Positions 25,360 through 32,043 of a stretch of 32,043 bases of DNA are shown piece by piece. This DNA comes from Bacteroidota bacterium. GTDB taxonomy: Bacteria; Bacteroidota; Ignavibacteria; Ignavibacteriales; Ignavibacteriaceae. Both the position numbers and the translations under genes were made by a program. The notes under the pieces were generated by a model. That model saw only the letters and a list, made by a program, of their open reading frames with translations, was not told where the DNA came from and ran no database searches. The first letter of the stretch is position 1. Each line of letters begins with the position of its first letter. The stretch spans positions 1 to 32,043 of the forward strand of contig JAKAKL010000113.1 of the NCBI GenBank assembly GCA_021824565.1. The letters run 5' to 3'.

Positions 25360-26502
25360 TTAATTAAGTGTTGAAACATATTCTCTTGTTTGACGGTCGC
25401 AGTCGAATATAGTTTCAATGTTTGGGGATTTATGATTTTCTATTTTATCCAAAGCTTTGTTTATATAAACAGGTATTGATGTGAACTTAATTTTTCTGCT
25501 TAAAAACTTTTCAACAGCGACTTCATTTGCAGCATTCAAAATACACGGCGCTGTTCCGCCTTCCTCGAGAACTTTGTATGCAAGACCAAGGCATTCAAAT
25601 TTTTCGAGATCAGGCTCGAAAAAAGAAAAGCTGCCGATCTTTGGAAGATCAGTTCTTTCAAAATTATTTTGAAGACGTTCGGGATAAGTTAATGCATATT
25701 GAATCGGCAGCTTCATATCTGGCAATCCAAGCTGCGCTTTAATTGAGCCGTCAATAAACTGCACCATCGAATGTATAATCGACTGCGGGTGTATTACCAC
25801 ATCAATTTTATTTTTCCTAATCCCAAAAAGCCACCGAGCTTCTATTACTTCGAGTCCCTTGTTCATCAAAGTTGCAGAGTCAATCGTAATTTTATTTCCC
25901 ATCTTCCAGTTTGGATGATTCAGCGCTTCTTCAACAGTTACATCTTCAAAATATTTTTTCTCTTTTTTATGAAAAGGTCCTCCGGAAGCTGTTATAATTA
26001 ATTTCTCAATTGATTCCGTACTTTCGCCTTCAAGGCATTGATATATTGCGCTGTGTTCGGAATCTATCGGGATTAATTTTGAGCTAAAAACATTACAGAG
26101 ATTTGTTACAAGCTCGCCTGCAACAACAAGAGTTTCTTTATTTGCAAGTGCGATTATTTTGCCGCGCTTAATTGCTTCGAGCGCCGGAGCAAGCCCGTAA
26201 AATCCAACCATCGCCCCGACAAAAATATCATAATCCAAACCTGCCGCAGCGTCTATTAAGCTTGAAGCTCCGGTAAGAACTACACATTTATTTCCAACTT
26301 TATCTCTTAGCTTTATGCCTGCCGCTTCGTCTTTTACCACAACATATTTCGGATGAAATTCTTCAATTTGTTTTTCCAGCAAATCAATTCGAGTGTTTAC
26401 GGTAAGAGCTGCAACTTCAAATCTGTCAGGGAAATTTCTAATTACATTTAATGTATTTACGCCAATGGATCCGCTTGATCCTAATATTAAAATTTTTTTC
26501 AT
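25360..26502 (-). CDS. dxr: 1-deoxy-D-xylulose 5-phosphate reductoisomerase
   Basis: Converts DXP to MEP with NADPH, the committed step of the MEP isoprenoid pathway. The 380-residue protein begins with the NADPH loop KKILILGSSGSIGVNTLNVI. It then shows ALANKETLVVAGELV, the metal and substrate block IPIDSEHSAIYQCLEG, ITASGGPFH, HPNWKMGNKITIDSATLMNKGLEVIEA and HPQSIIHSMVQFIDGS. Length and start agree with the family. It is the first gene of the dxr-rseP operon, and is divergent from the heme-porin gene. Confidence 0.98.
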   Translation of the reverse strand: MKKILILGSSGSIGVNTLNVIRNFPDRFEVAALTVNTRIDLLEKQIEEFHPKYVVVKDEAAGIKLRDKVGNKCVVLTGASSLIDAAAGLDYDIFVGAMVGFYGLAPALEAIKRGKIIALANKETLVVAGELVTNLCNVFSSKLIPIDSEHSAIYQCLEGESTESIEKLIITASGGPFHKKEKKYFEDVTVEEALNHPNWKMGNKITIDSATLMNKGLEVIEARWLFGIRKNKIDVVIHPQSIIHSMVQFIDGSIKAQLGLPDMKLPIQYALTYPERLQNNFERTDLPKIGSFSFFEPDLEKFECLGLAYKVLEEGGTAPCILNAANEVAVEKFLSRKIKFTSIPVYINKALDKIENHKSPNIETIFDCDRQTREYVSTLN

Positions 26503-26522
26503 AATCCCAAATAATTAGGGCT

Positions 26523-26553
26523 TAAAAGTAAGTAAGAAAGCCTTTGGAATCAA
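26523..26553 (-). promoter_or_regulatory. Promoter of dxr-rseP
   Basis: Minus strand: TTG (complement of 26551-26553), 20-nt spacer, TACTTTTA (complement of 26523-26530). The start should fall near 26516, giving a leader of about 14 nt before the dxr ATG. Confidence 0.5.
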
Positions 26554-26623
26554 TGTTAAAGAAAAAACTTGTCATGTGTATTATTACTTATAAATGTTTT
26601 ATAACACAGGATAAAAAGATGTT

Positions 26624-26654
26624 TTGAAAATTATGACAAATAAATTTATTTTAA
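26624..26654 (+). promoter_or_regulatory. Promoter of the heme-porin gene
   Basis: TTG (26624-26626), 20-nt spacer, TATTTTAA (26647-26654), the same -7 octamer as at 288-295. Start predicted near 26661, about 23 nt before the ATG. It stands back to back with the dxr promoter, about 70 nt apart. Confidence 0.5.
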
Positions 26655-26683
26655 CTTAAAACATTCAACCATCCATTAACACT

Positions 26684-27838
26684 ATGAGAAAAATAATGAG
26701 AAATTCAAAACTCTGGTTAGTTATTTCAATTCTTTTTTTAGCGGCGAATCAAAATTTTGCACTTCCGCGGTTTGCGTTAAGAATGGGCGCACAATGTGCA
26801 GACTGCCATGTTGATCCAGACGGCGGCGGCATGCGTACTCACGGCGGCTGGCATTACGGTCTAAGGGTTCTTCCTCTTGTTTCGCCGACTGAAAGAGACA
26901 AAGATTTAACTATGGGAGACGATATCGGAAAGAACATTCGCATCGGCTTTGATTACCGTACTCAATACATTTATTCACAGGAGCTTGGGAAGACTGCATT
27001 CCAGAAAATGCAAGGCTCTTTTTATTTGAGTACGAAAATTCTTGATAAGATAGACGTTTACTCGAATTATGATTTCGTAAATTCAACCTGGGTTGGATTT
27101 GCCGCAGCCCATATTCTTCCGAATGACAGCTACATAAAAGCCGGCGCCTTTGTGCCGGACTACGGCGTTCTTCTTGATGATCATACTGCTTATACACGCG
27201 GCGGCGACCTCGGCTATTTGTTTGCAACTAACCAGCGCCAGGGATTAATTTTTGATCCAAGGTACAGCGTAACCGGCGTGGAAGTCGGCTACAACATTTC
27301 TGATTTCGGAGTCTTTACCGCAAGCGTTGGCAGTCCGGTGTCGCTTAATTTTCAAAGCGATCCTGCTTACACTGCTTCAATCAGATTTAACCCGGTAATA
27401 GCAAACAAGCTTGCGTTAATGTTTGGAGGATCGTTTACAAACTTCCAGGGCCCGTTAATTTACACACAAGTTCCTTCCGAGCATAAAGTAAATATGTACG
27501 GCGGATTTTTAGGGTTTGGTATTGACGACTTTACCCTTATCGGCGAATATGATATTGCTAACGATTATATTTTGACAGGCACGAAATCAAGCGCGCAAAT
27601 GCTTGAGGCTTCCTATGTACTTACAAAAGGTCTGGAAGCGGTAGCGAGGTATGATAGGTTTGTCCCGAACACGAGCGTATCAAATAACAATGTTTCGAGA
27701 TTAGTTTTAGGATTTAGTTTTTATCCTTACAGCTTTGTTGAAATAATTCCTCAATACAGATTCCAGTTCCAGCAGTCGCCGGGGCAGCCTGCTCCAAAGC
27801 AGGATTCCGCTCTTCTGCAATTCCATTTTTATTATTAA
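26684..27838 (+). CDS. Exported mono-heme motif protein with predicted outer-membrane beta-barrel
   Basis: The 384-residue protein has a signal peptide (LWLVISILFLAANQNFA, cut near residue 26). A single c-type heme site CADCH follows at 38-42, with nearby His53 and His57 that could supply the distal ligand (DPDGGGMRTHGGWHYG). The remaining 320 residues alternate polar and aromatic strands typical of porins (GFDYRTQYIYSQ, GSFYLSTKILDKIDVYSNYDF, SRLVLGFSFYPYSFVEIIPQYRF) and end in an aromatic residue (FHFYY), the usual barrel-assembly signal. Heme attached to a barrel suggests electron transfer at the outer membrane, as in porin-cytochrome systems, but this is inference. An ATG at 26696 is an alternative start. 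Monocistronic, with its own promoter and terminator. Confidence 0.75.
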   Translation: MRKIMRNSKLWLVISILFLAANQNFALPRFALRMGAQCADCHVDPDGGGMRTHGGWHYGLRVLPLVSPTERDKDLTMGDDIGKNIRIGFDYRTQYIYSQELGKTAFQKMQGSFYLSTKILDKIDVYSNYDFVNSTWVGFAAAHILPNDSYIKAGAFVPDYGVLLDDHTAYTRGGDLGYLFATNQRQGLIFDPRYSVTGVEVGYNISDFGVFTASVGSPVSLNFQSDPAYTASIRFNPVIANKLALMFGGSFTNFQGPLIYTQVPSEHKVNMYGGFLGFGIDDFTLIGEYDIANDYILTGTKSSAQMLEASYVLTKGLEAVARYDRFVPNTSVSNNNVSRLVLGFSFYPYSFVEIIPQYRFQFQQSPGQPAPKQDSALLQFHFYY

Positions 27839-27852
27839 GATTATTTAAAAGA

Positions 27853-27875
27853 AAGAGCCGCATTGTGCGGCTCTT
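27853..27875 (+). terminator. Terminator after the heme-porin gene
   Basis: Perfect 10-bp stem AAGAGCCGCA / TGCGGCTCTT with a 3-nt loop, 14 nt after the stop codon. The tail is T-rich (ATTGTATATATTTCTTTT) rather than a pure T-run. Confidence 0.75.
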
Positions 27876-27941
27876 ATTGTATATATTTCTTTTAGCCGTG
27901 TTACGCTAACATTAATTCTTTGCTCCAATTTTATTTTCTTC

Positions 27942-27972
27942 TTGACAGTGGCAAACGATTTCCCTACTTTAG
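27942..27972 (+). promoter_or_regulatory. Promoter of the tandem lipoprotein region
   Basis: TTG (27942-27944), 20-nt spacer, TACTTTAG (27965-27972), the same octamer as the plsY promoter. It also reads as TTGACA-N17-TACTTT in sigma-70 terms. It lies upstream of two small ORFs and the first lipoprotein gene. Confidence 0.55.
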
Positions 27973-28011
27973 TTCAGTATTATTTATACAAGAATATTTT
28001 AGGGAGCGTTT

Positions 28012-28128
28012 ATGTATTACGTTAAGAATATTTTTGGTCATTTATTTTTTAATTCAATCACCCCCCCCCATTCTATAATTGTTATAAATCCTGTTTTAAT
28101 CCGGAAGGTTAAAGTAACGCTTAAATAA
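28012..28128 (+). CDS. Small ORF, 38 residues, unknown
   Basis: It begins MYYVKNIFGHLFF and ends VKVTLK. AGGGAG is placed 7 nt before the ATG and the TTG-N20-TACTTTAG promoter lies 40 nt upstream, which is why it is listed. It contains a run of nine C (28061-28069). No family is recognised. It may be a leader peptide or chance; the promoter and ribosome site are the only support. Confidence 0.3.
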   Translation: MYYVKNIFGHLFFNSITPPHSIIVINPVLIRKVKVTLK

Positions 28129-28146
28129 GTATCAGGGAGAATAACA

Positions 28147-28317
28147 ATGCTTTTGAAAGGGTTCGTTTTTTGTTTAATAATTTTGCTACCTTGTCAATTC
28201 GTTTATAGGCTTAATGACAAGAGAAGCAAATCTATTTATCGCACAGGTCTGATTCATTCCCGTAACAAGGTGGAAAACTTTTTATTAACTCTCCTTATTC
28301 ATACGGTACTAACATGA
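28147..28317 (+). CDS. Small ORF, 56 residues, coupled to the lipoprotein gene
   Basis: Starts MLLKGFVFCLIILLPCQF, a hydrophobic N-terminus resembling a signal or membrane segment, and continues with a basic, polar part. AGGGAG precedes its ATG by 8 nt. Its TGA overlaps the ATG of the next gene (ATGA at 28314-28317), and that gene has no visible ribosome site of its own. Either it is a real small protein that couples translation to the lipoprotein, or an upstream leader. No family recognised. Confidence 0.4.
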   Translation: MLLKGFVFCLIILLPCQFVYRLNDKRSKSIYRTGLIHSRNKVENFLLTLLIHTVLT

Positions 28318-29687
28318 AACTTATTACTCTTAGTAATCTATCATTGAATAAATTCTTAAACTTGATCTTAAACTTACTCTTAATCTTAAACCTCTTTTTC
28401 CTTTTATCTTTTGAAAGCTGTAAAAGCCCAACTGCGCCCAAGAGCTACAGGCTTAGTCTTTCTGTCTCTGATGTTAGCTGCACAGAAGCGTGGATTAAAC
28501 TTACCGTTAACAACGCTCCTTTGCCGGCTAATGTTGTAATAAAGAGAAACGGAAATAATTTATTCAGCTTTAATCTTACAAGCAGCGATACTACTGTTTA
28601 CGACAGTACTCTTTTACCAAACCAAACCTATACATATCAGGCAGCATACGGGAAAGCCTATCCCACAGAAACAAGCCAAACAGTTACTGCTAAAACAATG
28701 GATACTACAAGCAATAATTTTACCTGGCAGACAATTGTACTTGGTGATGGATTAAATAATTACTTTAACGATGTTGCGGTTGTTAGCGATACTTCTATCT
28801 GGGTTGTAGGTAAATTTAATCTTCAGGATTCAATCGGCATGTTCAATGTAATGCATTGGGACGGAATTAAATGGAATCCTTTTCATCTTACAGCTATTGA
28901 TTCAAGTGGTAATCCATTAACGCCTGAGCTAAGAGGAATATTATATTTTTCTGAAAATGATATATGGTTTGCCGGCGGCAGTATTTTTCACTGGGATGGA
29001 AAGAAATTTAGTTTTTCACTTGAAAGATATACCTATTTCAACGGAGGAAGTGAAACTGTAGATAGGTTATGGGGCAATTCTGATCAAAATATTTATGGTG
29101 TAGGTTCTTTAGGAACAATTGTTAAAAATGACGGGAAAAGCTGGCAACAGATACAGAGCGGTACTACATTAAACATTCAAGATATTTGGGGCGCTAATGA
29201 TCCAATAACCGGCAAAGAGCAAATTCTTTGTATTGCCTCTAATGTACTTTCGTTAAACCAAAATGTGTTAATTCAAATTAAAGATGGTTCTGCTCATCTT
29301 ATCTCTAACCAGGGTCTGCCTCCTTATTATTTTAGTTCGGTCTGGTTTAAGAATTCTAATCTTGCCTATGTAACTGGTAACGGTACTTATAAAAGTTATA
29401 ATTTTTTTAATAATACAGGATGGATAACAATACTGCCTCTTATTACAACATATTATTCATACTCTATAAGAGGCAACGACGTAAACGATATATTTTTTTG
29501 TGGGTCATATGGCGACTTAGCGCATTATAACGGGGTGCATTGGTATGACTATTTAGGAAAGGAGCTGCAAACATTTAATGGTAACTTATACGGATTTAGC
29601 GTTAAGGGTAACACTGTCTGTGCAGTCGGAGCGGTAGCAGGCAATAAAGTTCAGGCAGTGATAATACTTGGAAGGAGAAATAATTAA
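28314..29687 (+). CDS. Lipoprotein with fibronectin-like N-domain and beta-propeller-like body (paralog 1)
   Basis: The 457-residue protein starts with an unusually long low-complexity hydrophobic segment (LNLILNLLLILNLFFLL) and a likely lipidated Cys in SFESCKSP; the box is imperfect but fits Bacteroidota lipoproteins. Residues about 37-136 form a beta-rich, fibronectin type III-like module (KSYRLSLSVSD, then GKAYPTETSQTVTAKT). The rest carries repeats with W-V-G/F-G-G and WDG-x-KW patterns (DTSIWVVGKFN, NDIWFAGGSIFHWDGKKF, NDIFFCGSYGDLAHYNGVHW), suggesting a propeller. The module is about 90% identical in DNA to the gene at 29852. Surface exposure is likely; function unknown. Confidence 0.8.
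   Translation: MKLITLSNLSLNKFLNLILNLLLILNLFFLLSFESCKSPTAPKSYRLSLSVSDVSCTEAWIKLTVNNAPLPANVVIKRNGNNLFSFNLTSSDTTVYDSTLLPNQTYTYQAAYGKAYPTETSQTVTAKTMDTTSNNFTWQTIVLGDGLNNYFNDVAVVSDTSIWVVGKFNLQDSIGMFNVMHWDGIKWNPFHLTAIDSSGNPLTPELRGILYFSENDIWFAGGSIFHWDGKKFSFSLERYTYFNGGSETVDRLWGNSDQNIYGVGSLGTIVKNDGKSWQQIQSGTTLNIQDIWGANDPITGKEQILCIASNVLSLNQNVLIQIKDGSAHLISNQGLPPYYFSSVWFKNSNLAYVTGNGTYKSYNFFNNTGWITILPLITTYYSYSIRGNDVNDIFFCGSYGDLAHYNGVHWYDYLGKELQTFNGNLYGFSVKGNTVCAVGAVAGNKVQAVIILGRRNN
28416..28722 (+). repeat. 307-bp module, copy 1 (lipoprotein N-domain)
   Basis: Matches 29906-30212 without gaps (offset 1490) and with about 30 mismatches by eye, about 90% identity. It begins just before the lipobox Cys codon and ends after TMDTTSNNF. 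Most differences are silent. Similarity falls away outside these limits. Confidence 0.9.
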
Positions 29688-29851
29688 ATAATGCTGCAAT
29701 GTCATATAAGAGAACCTACAACAAATTAAAAACCGGCATCAAAAGCTGGCGGGCTTAAGATACCGGCATTGTGCAAATATCAGAACGTTCCTACGGAGGC
29801 TGAATAAAAAGATTCTGCTTAGTTTCTAAGAAATTATTGAAAGTGTTTTAG

Positions 29852-31186
29852 ATGAAGAACTTTTATATTTTATTTTTAGTAGTAATAATAACTTTCTTAC
29901 AGTTTAGCTGCAAAAGCCCTACTGCACCTAAGAGCTACAGGCTTAGCCTTTCTGTCTCAGATATTAGCTGCACCGAAGCGTGGATTAAACTTACCGTTAA
30001 CAACGCTCCTCTTCCCACTAACGTTGTAATTAAGAGAAACGGAAACAGTATATTTAGTTTTAATCTTACAAGCAGCGATACTACTGTTTATGATAGTACT
30101 CTTTTTCCAAACCAAACCTATATATACCAAGCAACATACGGAAAAGCTTATCCCACAGAAACAAGCCAAACAGTTACTGCTAAAACAATGGATACTACAA
30201 GTAATAATTTTTCTTTCCAAACATTTACTTTTGGCGCCTCAAATGCCGGAAGCAGCTACTTAAATGATATAGCAATAATAAATGATAATGACATCTGGGC
30301 TGTAGGCGCTGTGTATCTTGATAGTGCCGATGGAGCGCCAGACCCTAATGCTTATAATGCAGTTCAATGGGATGGTAGTAAATGGAATTTAAAGAGGATT
30401 TTTTATTATGGAAATTGCAGTGCAGTAAAATATCCTCCATTAAGATCAATATATATTTTTTCAGATAATAGTATTGTTGTAACAAATGGCGGAAGTGTCG
30501 GCTGGGTAAATGACGATTCGGTAAAGCTAGACTGCCGAGTAAATCCTTTGCTAACCGGAGCTATAAATAAAATATGGGGGACATCAAGTAATGATTTTTA
30601 TGTAGTAGGTAATGGTGGCAGTATTGCACATTACCAAAACGGCTTGTGGCAGCAGATAGAGAGCGGAACAAATCTGCAATTTCTCGATATATATGGAGTA
30701 GCTGATCCTGCTACTGGCAAGCAGCAAATTCTTGCTGTCTGTTCGCAAAATTATCCTCCAGGCAACGGTGTATTTAGTATTCAAGGAAATACTGCAACGG
30801 AGATTTCATCTAATTTCAATTCTCCTGGTTATCCTGTTCTTCCCGAATTATTCAGCGTATGGTTTGTACCTAACACACGTTATTATATTGCAGGAGACGG
30901 CATATTTGAAAAGCATTCTCTTTCAGATAGTCAATGGAATAATGGACCACATGATATTACAAGGTATGGAACAGCGAGTATAAGAGGCACCGGGCTTAAC
31001 GATATATTTGTTGCCGGGTCTTTTGGTGATTTTCTTCATTTCAACGGAGTAAGGTGGCAAAGCTTCACAGATAAAACAAGCCTTCCTAACGGCAGTTATT
31101 CGAGGGTGGCAATAAAAGGAAATTTAATTATCGCTGTTGGGGTTAATGATGCCCGTGCAGTAATTACAATGATAAAAAGGCAATAA
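29852..31186 (+). CDS. Lipoprotein with fibronectin-like N-domain and beta-propeller-like body (paralog 2)
   Basis: The 444-residue protein has a classical lipoprotein signal (MKNFYILFLVVIITFLQFSC, Cys20). Next is the same fibronectin-like module as the gene at 28314, about 90% identical in DNA. The body has matching repeats: NDIWAVGAVYL, WDGSKWN, SSNDFYVVGNGGSIAHY, DIYGVADPATGKQQILAVC, LNDIFVAGSFGDFLHFNGVRW. The bodies of the two paralogs align in order but have diverged much more than the N-domain. No enzyme motif is seen. No promoter of the local type and no clear ribosome site are visible in the 164-nt gap before it, so it is probably on the transcript of paralog 1. Confidence 0.8.
   Translation: MKNFYILFLVVIITFLQFSCKSPTAPKSYRLSLSVSDISCTEAWIKLTVNNAPLPTNVVIKRNGNSIFSFNLTSSDTTVYDSTLFPNQTYIYQATYGKAYPTETSQTVTAKTMDTTSNNFSFQTFTFGASNAGSSYLNDIAIINDNDIWAVGAVYLDSADGAPDPNAYNAVQWDGSKWNLKRIFYYGNCSAVKYPPLRSIYIFSDNSIVVTNGGSVGWVNDDSVKLDCRVNPLLTGAINKIWGTSSNDFYVVGNGGSIAHYQNGLWQQIESGTNLQFLDIYGVADPATGKQQILAVCSQNYPPGNGVFSIQGNTATEISSNFNSPGYPVLPELFSVWFVPNTRYYIAGDGIFEKHSLSDSQWNNGPHDITRYGTASIRGTGLNDIFVAGSFGDFLHFNGVRWQSFTDKTSLPNGSYSRVAIKGNLIIAVGVNDARAVITMIKRQ
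29906..30212 (+). repeat. 307-bp module, copy 2 (lipoprotein N-domain)
   Basis: Second copy of the module at 28416-28722. Both copies keep the same phase relative to the lipobox Cys, so the unit is a protein domain: lipidation site plus fibronectin-like fold. Confidence 0.9.
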
Positions 31187-31202
31187 GAAAGGAAAAACAA
31201 AT

Positions 31203-31295
31203 ATGAAAAGAGCGCCGCCCGAAGAAAGAAAAACCGTCCCCCGTGTTTGCCCACAGGGAACGGCATTATGCAAACAAATTGAAGCCAGTGTTTAA
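31203..31295 (+). CDS. Small ORF, 30 residues, PEERK motif
   Basis: A complete frame, starting MKRAPPEERKTVP and ending CKQIEASV, with AAAGGA 9-14 nt upstream. It has two Cys eight residues apart in the second half. The PEERK string recurs near the N-terminus of the gene that begins at 31995. No family known; could be a remnant of such a gene or chance. Confidence 0.3.
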   Translation: MKRAPPEERKTVPRVCPQGTALCKQIEASV

Positions 31296-31329
31296 TGCGA
31301 AGCTTTGCATCGCATTAGTATGCTTTTTT
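31294..31329 (+). terminator. Hairpin with T6 before the last secreted protein gene
   Basis: AATGCGA (31294-31300) pairs with TCGCATT (31310-31316), with an inner GC/GC pair around a TTT loop. A run of six T is at 31324-31329. It overlaps the stop of the 30-residue ORF and would end the lipoprotein transcript. Confidence 0.5.
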
Positions 31330-31408
31330 GTTTGCTGTCTAAACAAAGGAATTTCCGTACCAGTTAATATAAAATAAAATTTGCAAAAAATTTAATTGGA
31401 GTATTAAA

Positions 31409-31924
31409 ATGAAAAATATAATTATTTTAGTTGTGACTTGTACTATTATAGCGCTTATACCGGCAGCTATTTTTGCCCAGCAGTCTGGAACATACAGCCT
31501 CACAACGTCAACATATCAAAGACAACTTATCAAAACATCATCAACTAATCCTACATCACCGGGGCTTAATAACGGTACCGATCTTAACGTCGGTACACAG
31601 TCTCTTGGAGGTAGTACTTACTATTATAGATCATTCTATGAATGGAGTATCCCTGACTCTGTAATACCCTCCGGTGCTACCATCGACAGCGTTGAATTGC
31701 ATTACGAGTATTATAATAATCTTCAGGGCTATCACCCTTTATTTACTAATTTATATGATGGAGCAGTAGATTTAGTAAATCCTGATCTAAATACGCTCTG
31801 GAATAATTCTCAAGATCCATTTCATGAAATAGCCAGTTTTCTACCTGGTTCTCAGGGAGTATATGACCAGGTGTATGGACCTGGAAGTGCAATGGTATAT
31901 TCTATACAGCATGAGCTTTTGTAA
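31409..31924 (+). CDS. Short secreted protein, probably the N-terminal part of a larger surface protein
   Basis: A signal peptide (IIILVVTCTIIALIPAAIFA, then QQSG) and a GGAG ribosome site 11 nt before the ATG support the start. The 171 residues contain a beta-sandwich-like pattern (YYYRSFYEWSIPDSVIPSGATIDSVELHYEY) reminiscent of carbohydrate-binding or DNRLRE-type domains of large secreted proteins in this group. The reading frame stops at 31922-31924 soon after a GSQGVYDQVYGPGS segment, with no sorting tail. It may be naturally short or a gene broken by a nonsense change; the other frames do not continue it for more than a few residues. No TTG-N20 promoter was found before it. Confidence 0.65.
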   Translation: MKNIIILVVTCTIIALIPAAIFAQQSGTYSLTTSTYQRQLIKTSSTNPTSPGLNNGTDLNVGTQSLGGSTYYYRSFYEWSIPDSVIPSGATIDSVELHYEYYNNLQGYHPLFTNLYDGAVDLVNPDLNTLWNNSQDPFHEIASFLPGSQGVYDQVYGPGSAMVYSIQHELL

Positions 31925-31994
31925 TGCTTAAGTTGGAAATGGACTTTTGTTAAATTTAATTATGTTTAAGAAACAAAATATACAGGAGTAAAAA

Positions 31995-32043
31995 ATGACA
32001 GAAATAAACGCGAAGCCGGAAGAACGGAAGAGAATGAGCGCAA
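31995..32043 (+). CDS. Start of a gene cut by the window end
   Basis: CAGGAG lies 7 nt before an ATG, and the frame is open to the edge: MTEINAKPEERKRMSA. Sixteen residues are too few to name it. The soluble, charged start lacks a signal peptide, unlike its neighbours. The PEERK string is shared with the small ORF at 31203. Confidence 0.6.
   Translation, partial: MTEINAKPEERKRMSA

Noticed and set aside
28061-28069. Run of nine C as a phase-variation switch
   Set aside because: None of the three reading frames through the run joins the next ORF or gives a markedly longer protein, so a switch is not supported; a read-length error in the run is also possible.
28258-28275. CCGTAACAAGGTGG resembles the conserved 3' region of 16S rRNA
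   Set aside because: Only about 11 bases match and the flanking sequence is unrelated and lies in an open frame; chance similarity.
29733-29766. Hairpin CCGGCATC / GATACCGG in the gap between the lipoproteins
   Set aside because: On the minus strand it resembles a terminator with a short T-run, but no minus-strand gene needs one; on the plus strand it has a mismatch and no T-run.
31203-31205. The 30-residue ORF as a RiPP precursor
   Set aside because: Two Cys and a charged start are not enough, and no maturation enzyme is encoded nearby within the window.
29741-31280. Shared motif CGGCATTxTGCAAA in the gaps after both lipoproteins (near 29764 and 31261)
   Set aside because: Similarity is limited to about 16 bases; too short to call a repeat element.

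Overview
The window looks like chromosome of an Ignavibacteria/Melioribacter-type member of the Bacteroidota-Chlorobi group. Three lines of evidence support this. Several secreted proteins end in type IX secretion (T9SS) sorting domains with the YPNPFNP-type motif. Lipid A genes show a Gram-negative envelope. Most operon heads carry a Bacteroidota-like promoter, TTG-N20-TAnnTT(T/A)(G/A). The DNA is AT-rich with no sign of phage or insertion sequence. The placement is inferred from protein style, not from a marker search.

Layout. Positions 1-2809 hold the 3' end of one T9SS cargo gene and a complete Asp-box (BNR) repeat T9SS protein; their C-terminal coding sequences are almost identical DNA. 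Next is tpiA (2929-3684). A long plus-strand run follows (3821-19054): a GH2-like/Yip1-like membrane fusion protein, smc, a T9SS repeat protein overlapping smc, an MtnX-like HAD phosphatase, an isoprenylcysteine/PEMT-type methyltransferase, lpxB, a DUF374 acyltransferase, lpxK and ppdK. A strong terminator precedes queA-ispD, which overlap by 4 nt. plsY-gpsA form their own unit. On the minus strand are fbaB and the pair dxr-rseP. Positions 26684-27838 encode an exported protein with one c-type heme motif followed by a probable beta-barrel. The last 4 kb are accessory: two small ORFs, two tandem paralogous lipoproteins that share a 307-bp module, a short secreted protein that looks truncated, and the start of a further gene.

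How the genes fit together. tpiA, fbaB and ppdK serve glycolysis/gluconeogenesis. dxr and ispD are two steps of the MEP isoprenoid pathway. gpsA and plsY start glycerophospholipid synthesis. lpxB, lpxK and probably the DUF374 enzyme build lipid A, and rseP is the site-2 protease of envelope stress signalling. The T9SS proteins, lipoproteins and heme-porin protein are cell-surface components of unknown role.

Most notable: (i) eight promoters with exactly the same 20-nt spacing, including a divergent pair; (ii) a GH2-like fold with the acid/base Glu position apparently lost, fused to a Yip1-like membrane domain; (iii) a mono-heme motif fused to a predicted outer-membrane barrel; (iv) recent exchange of short DNA modules (T9SS tail, lipoprotein N-terminal domain) between surface-protein genes.
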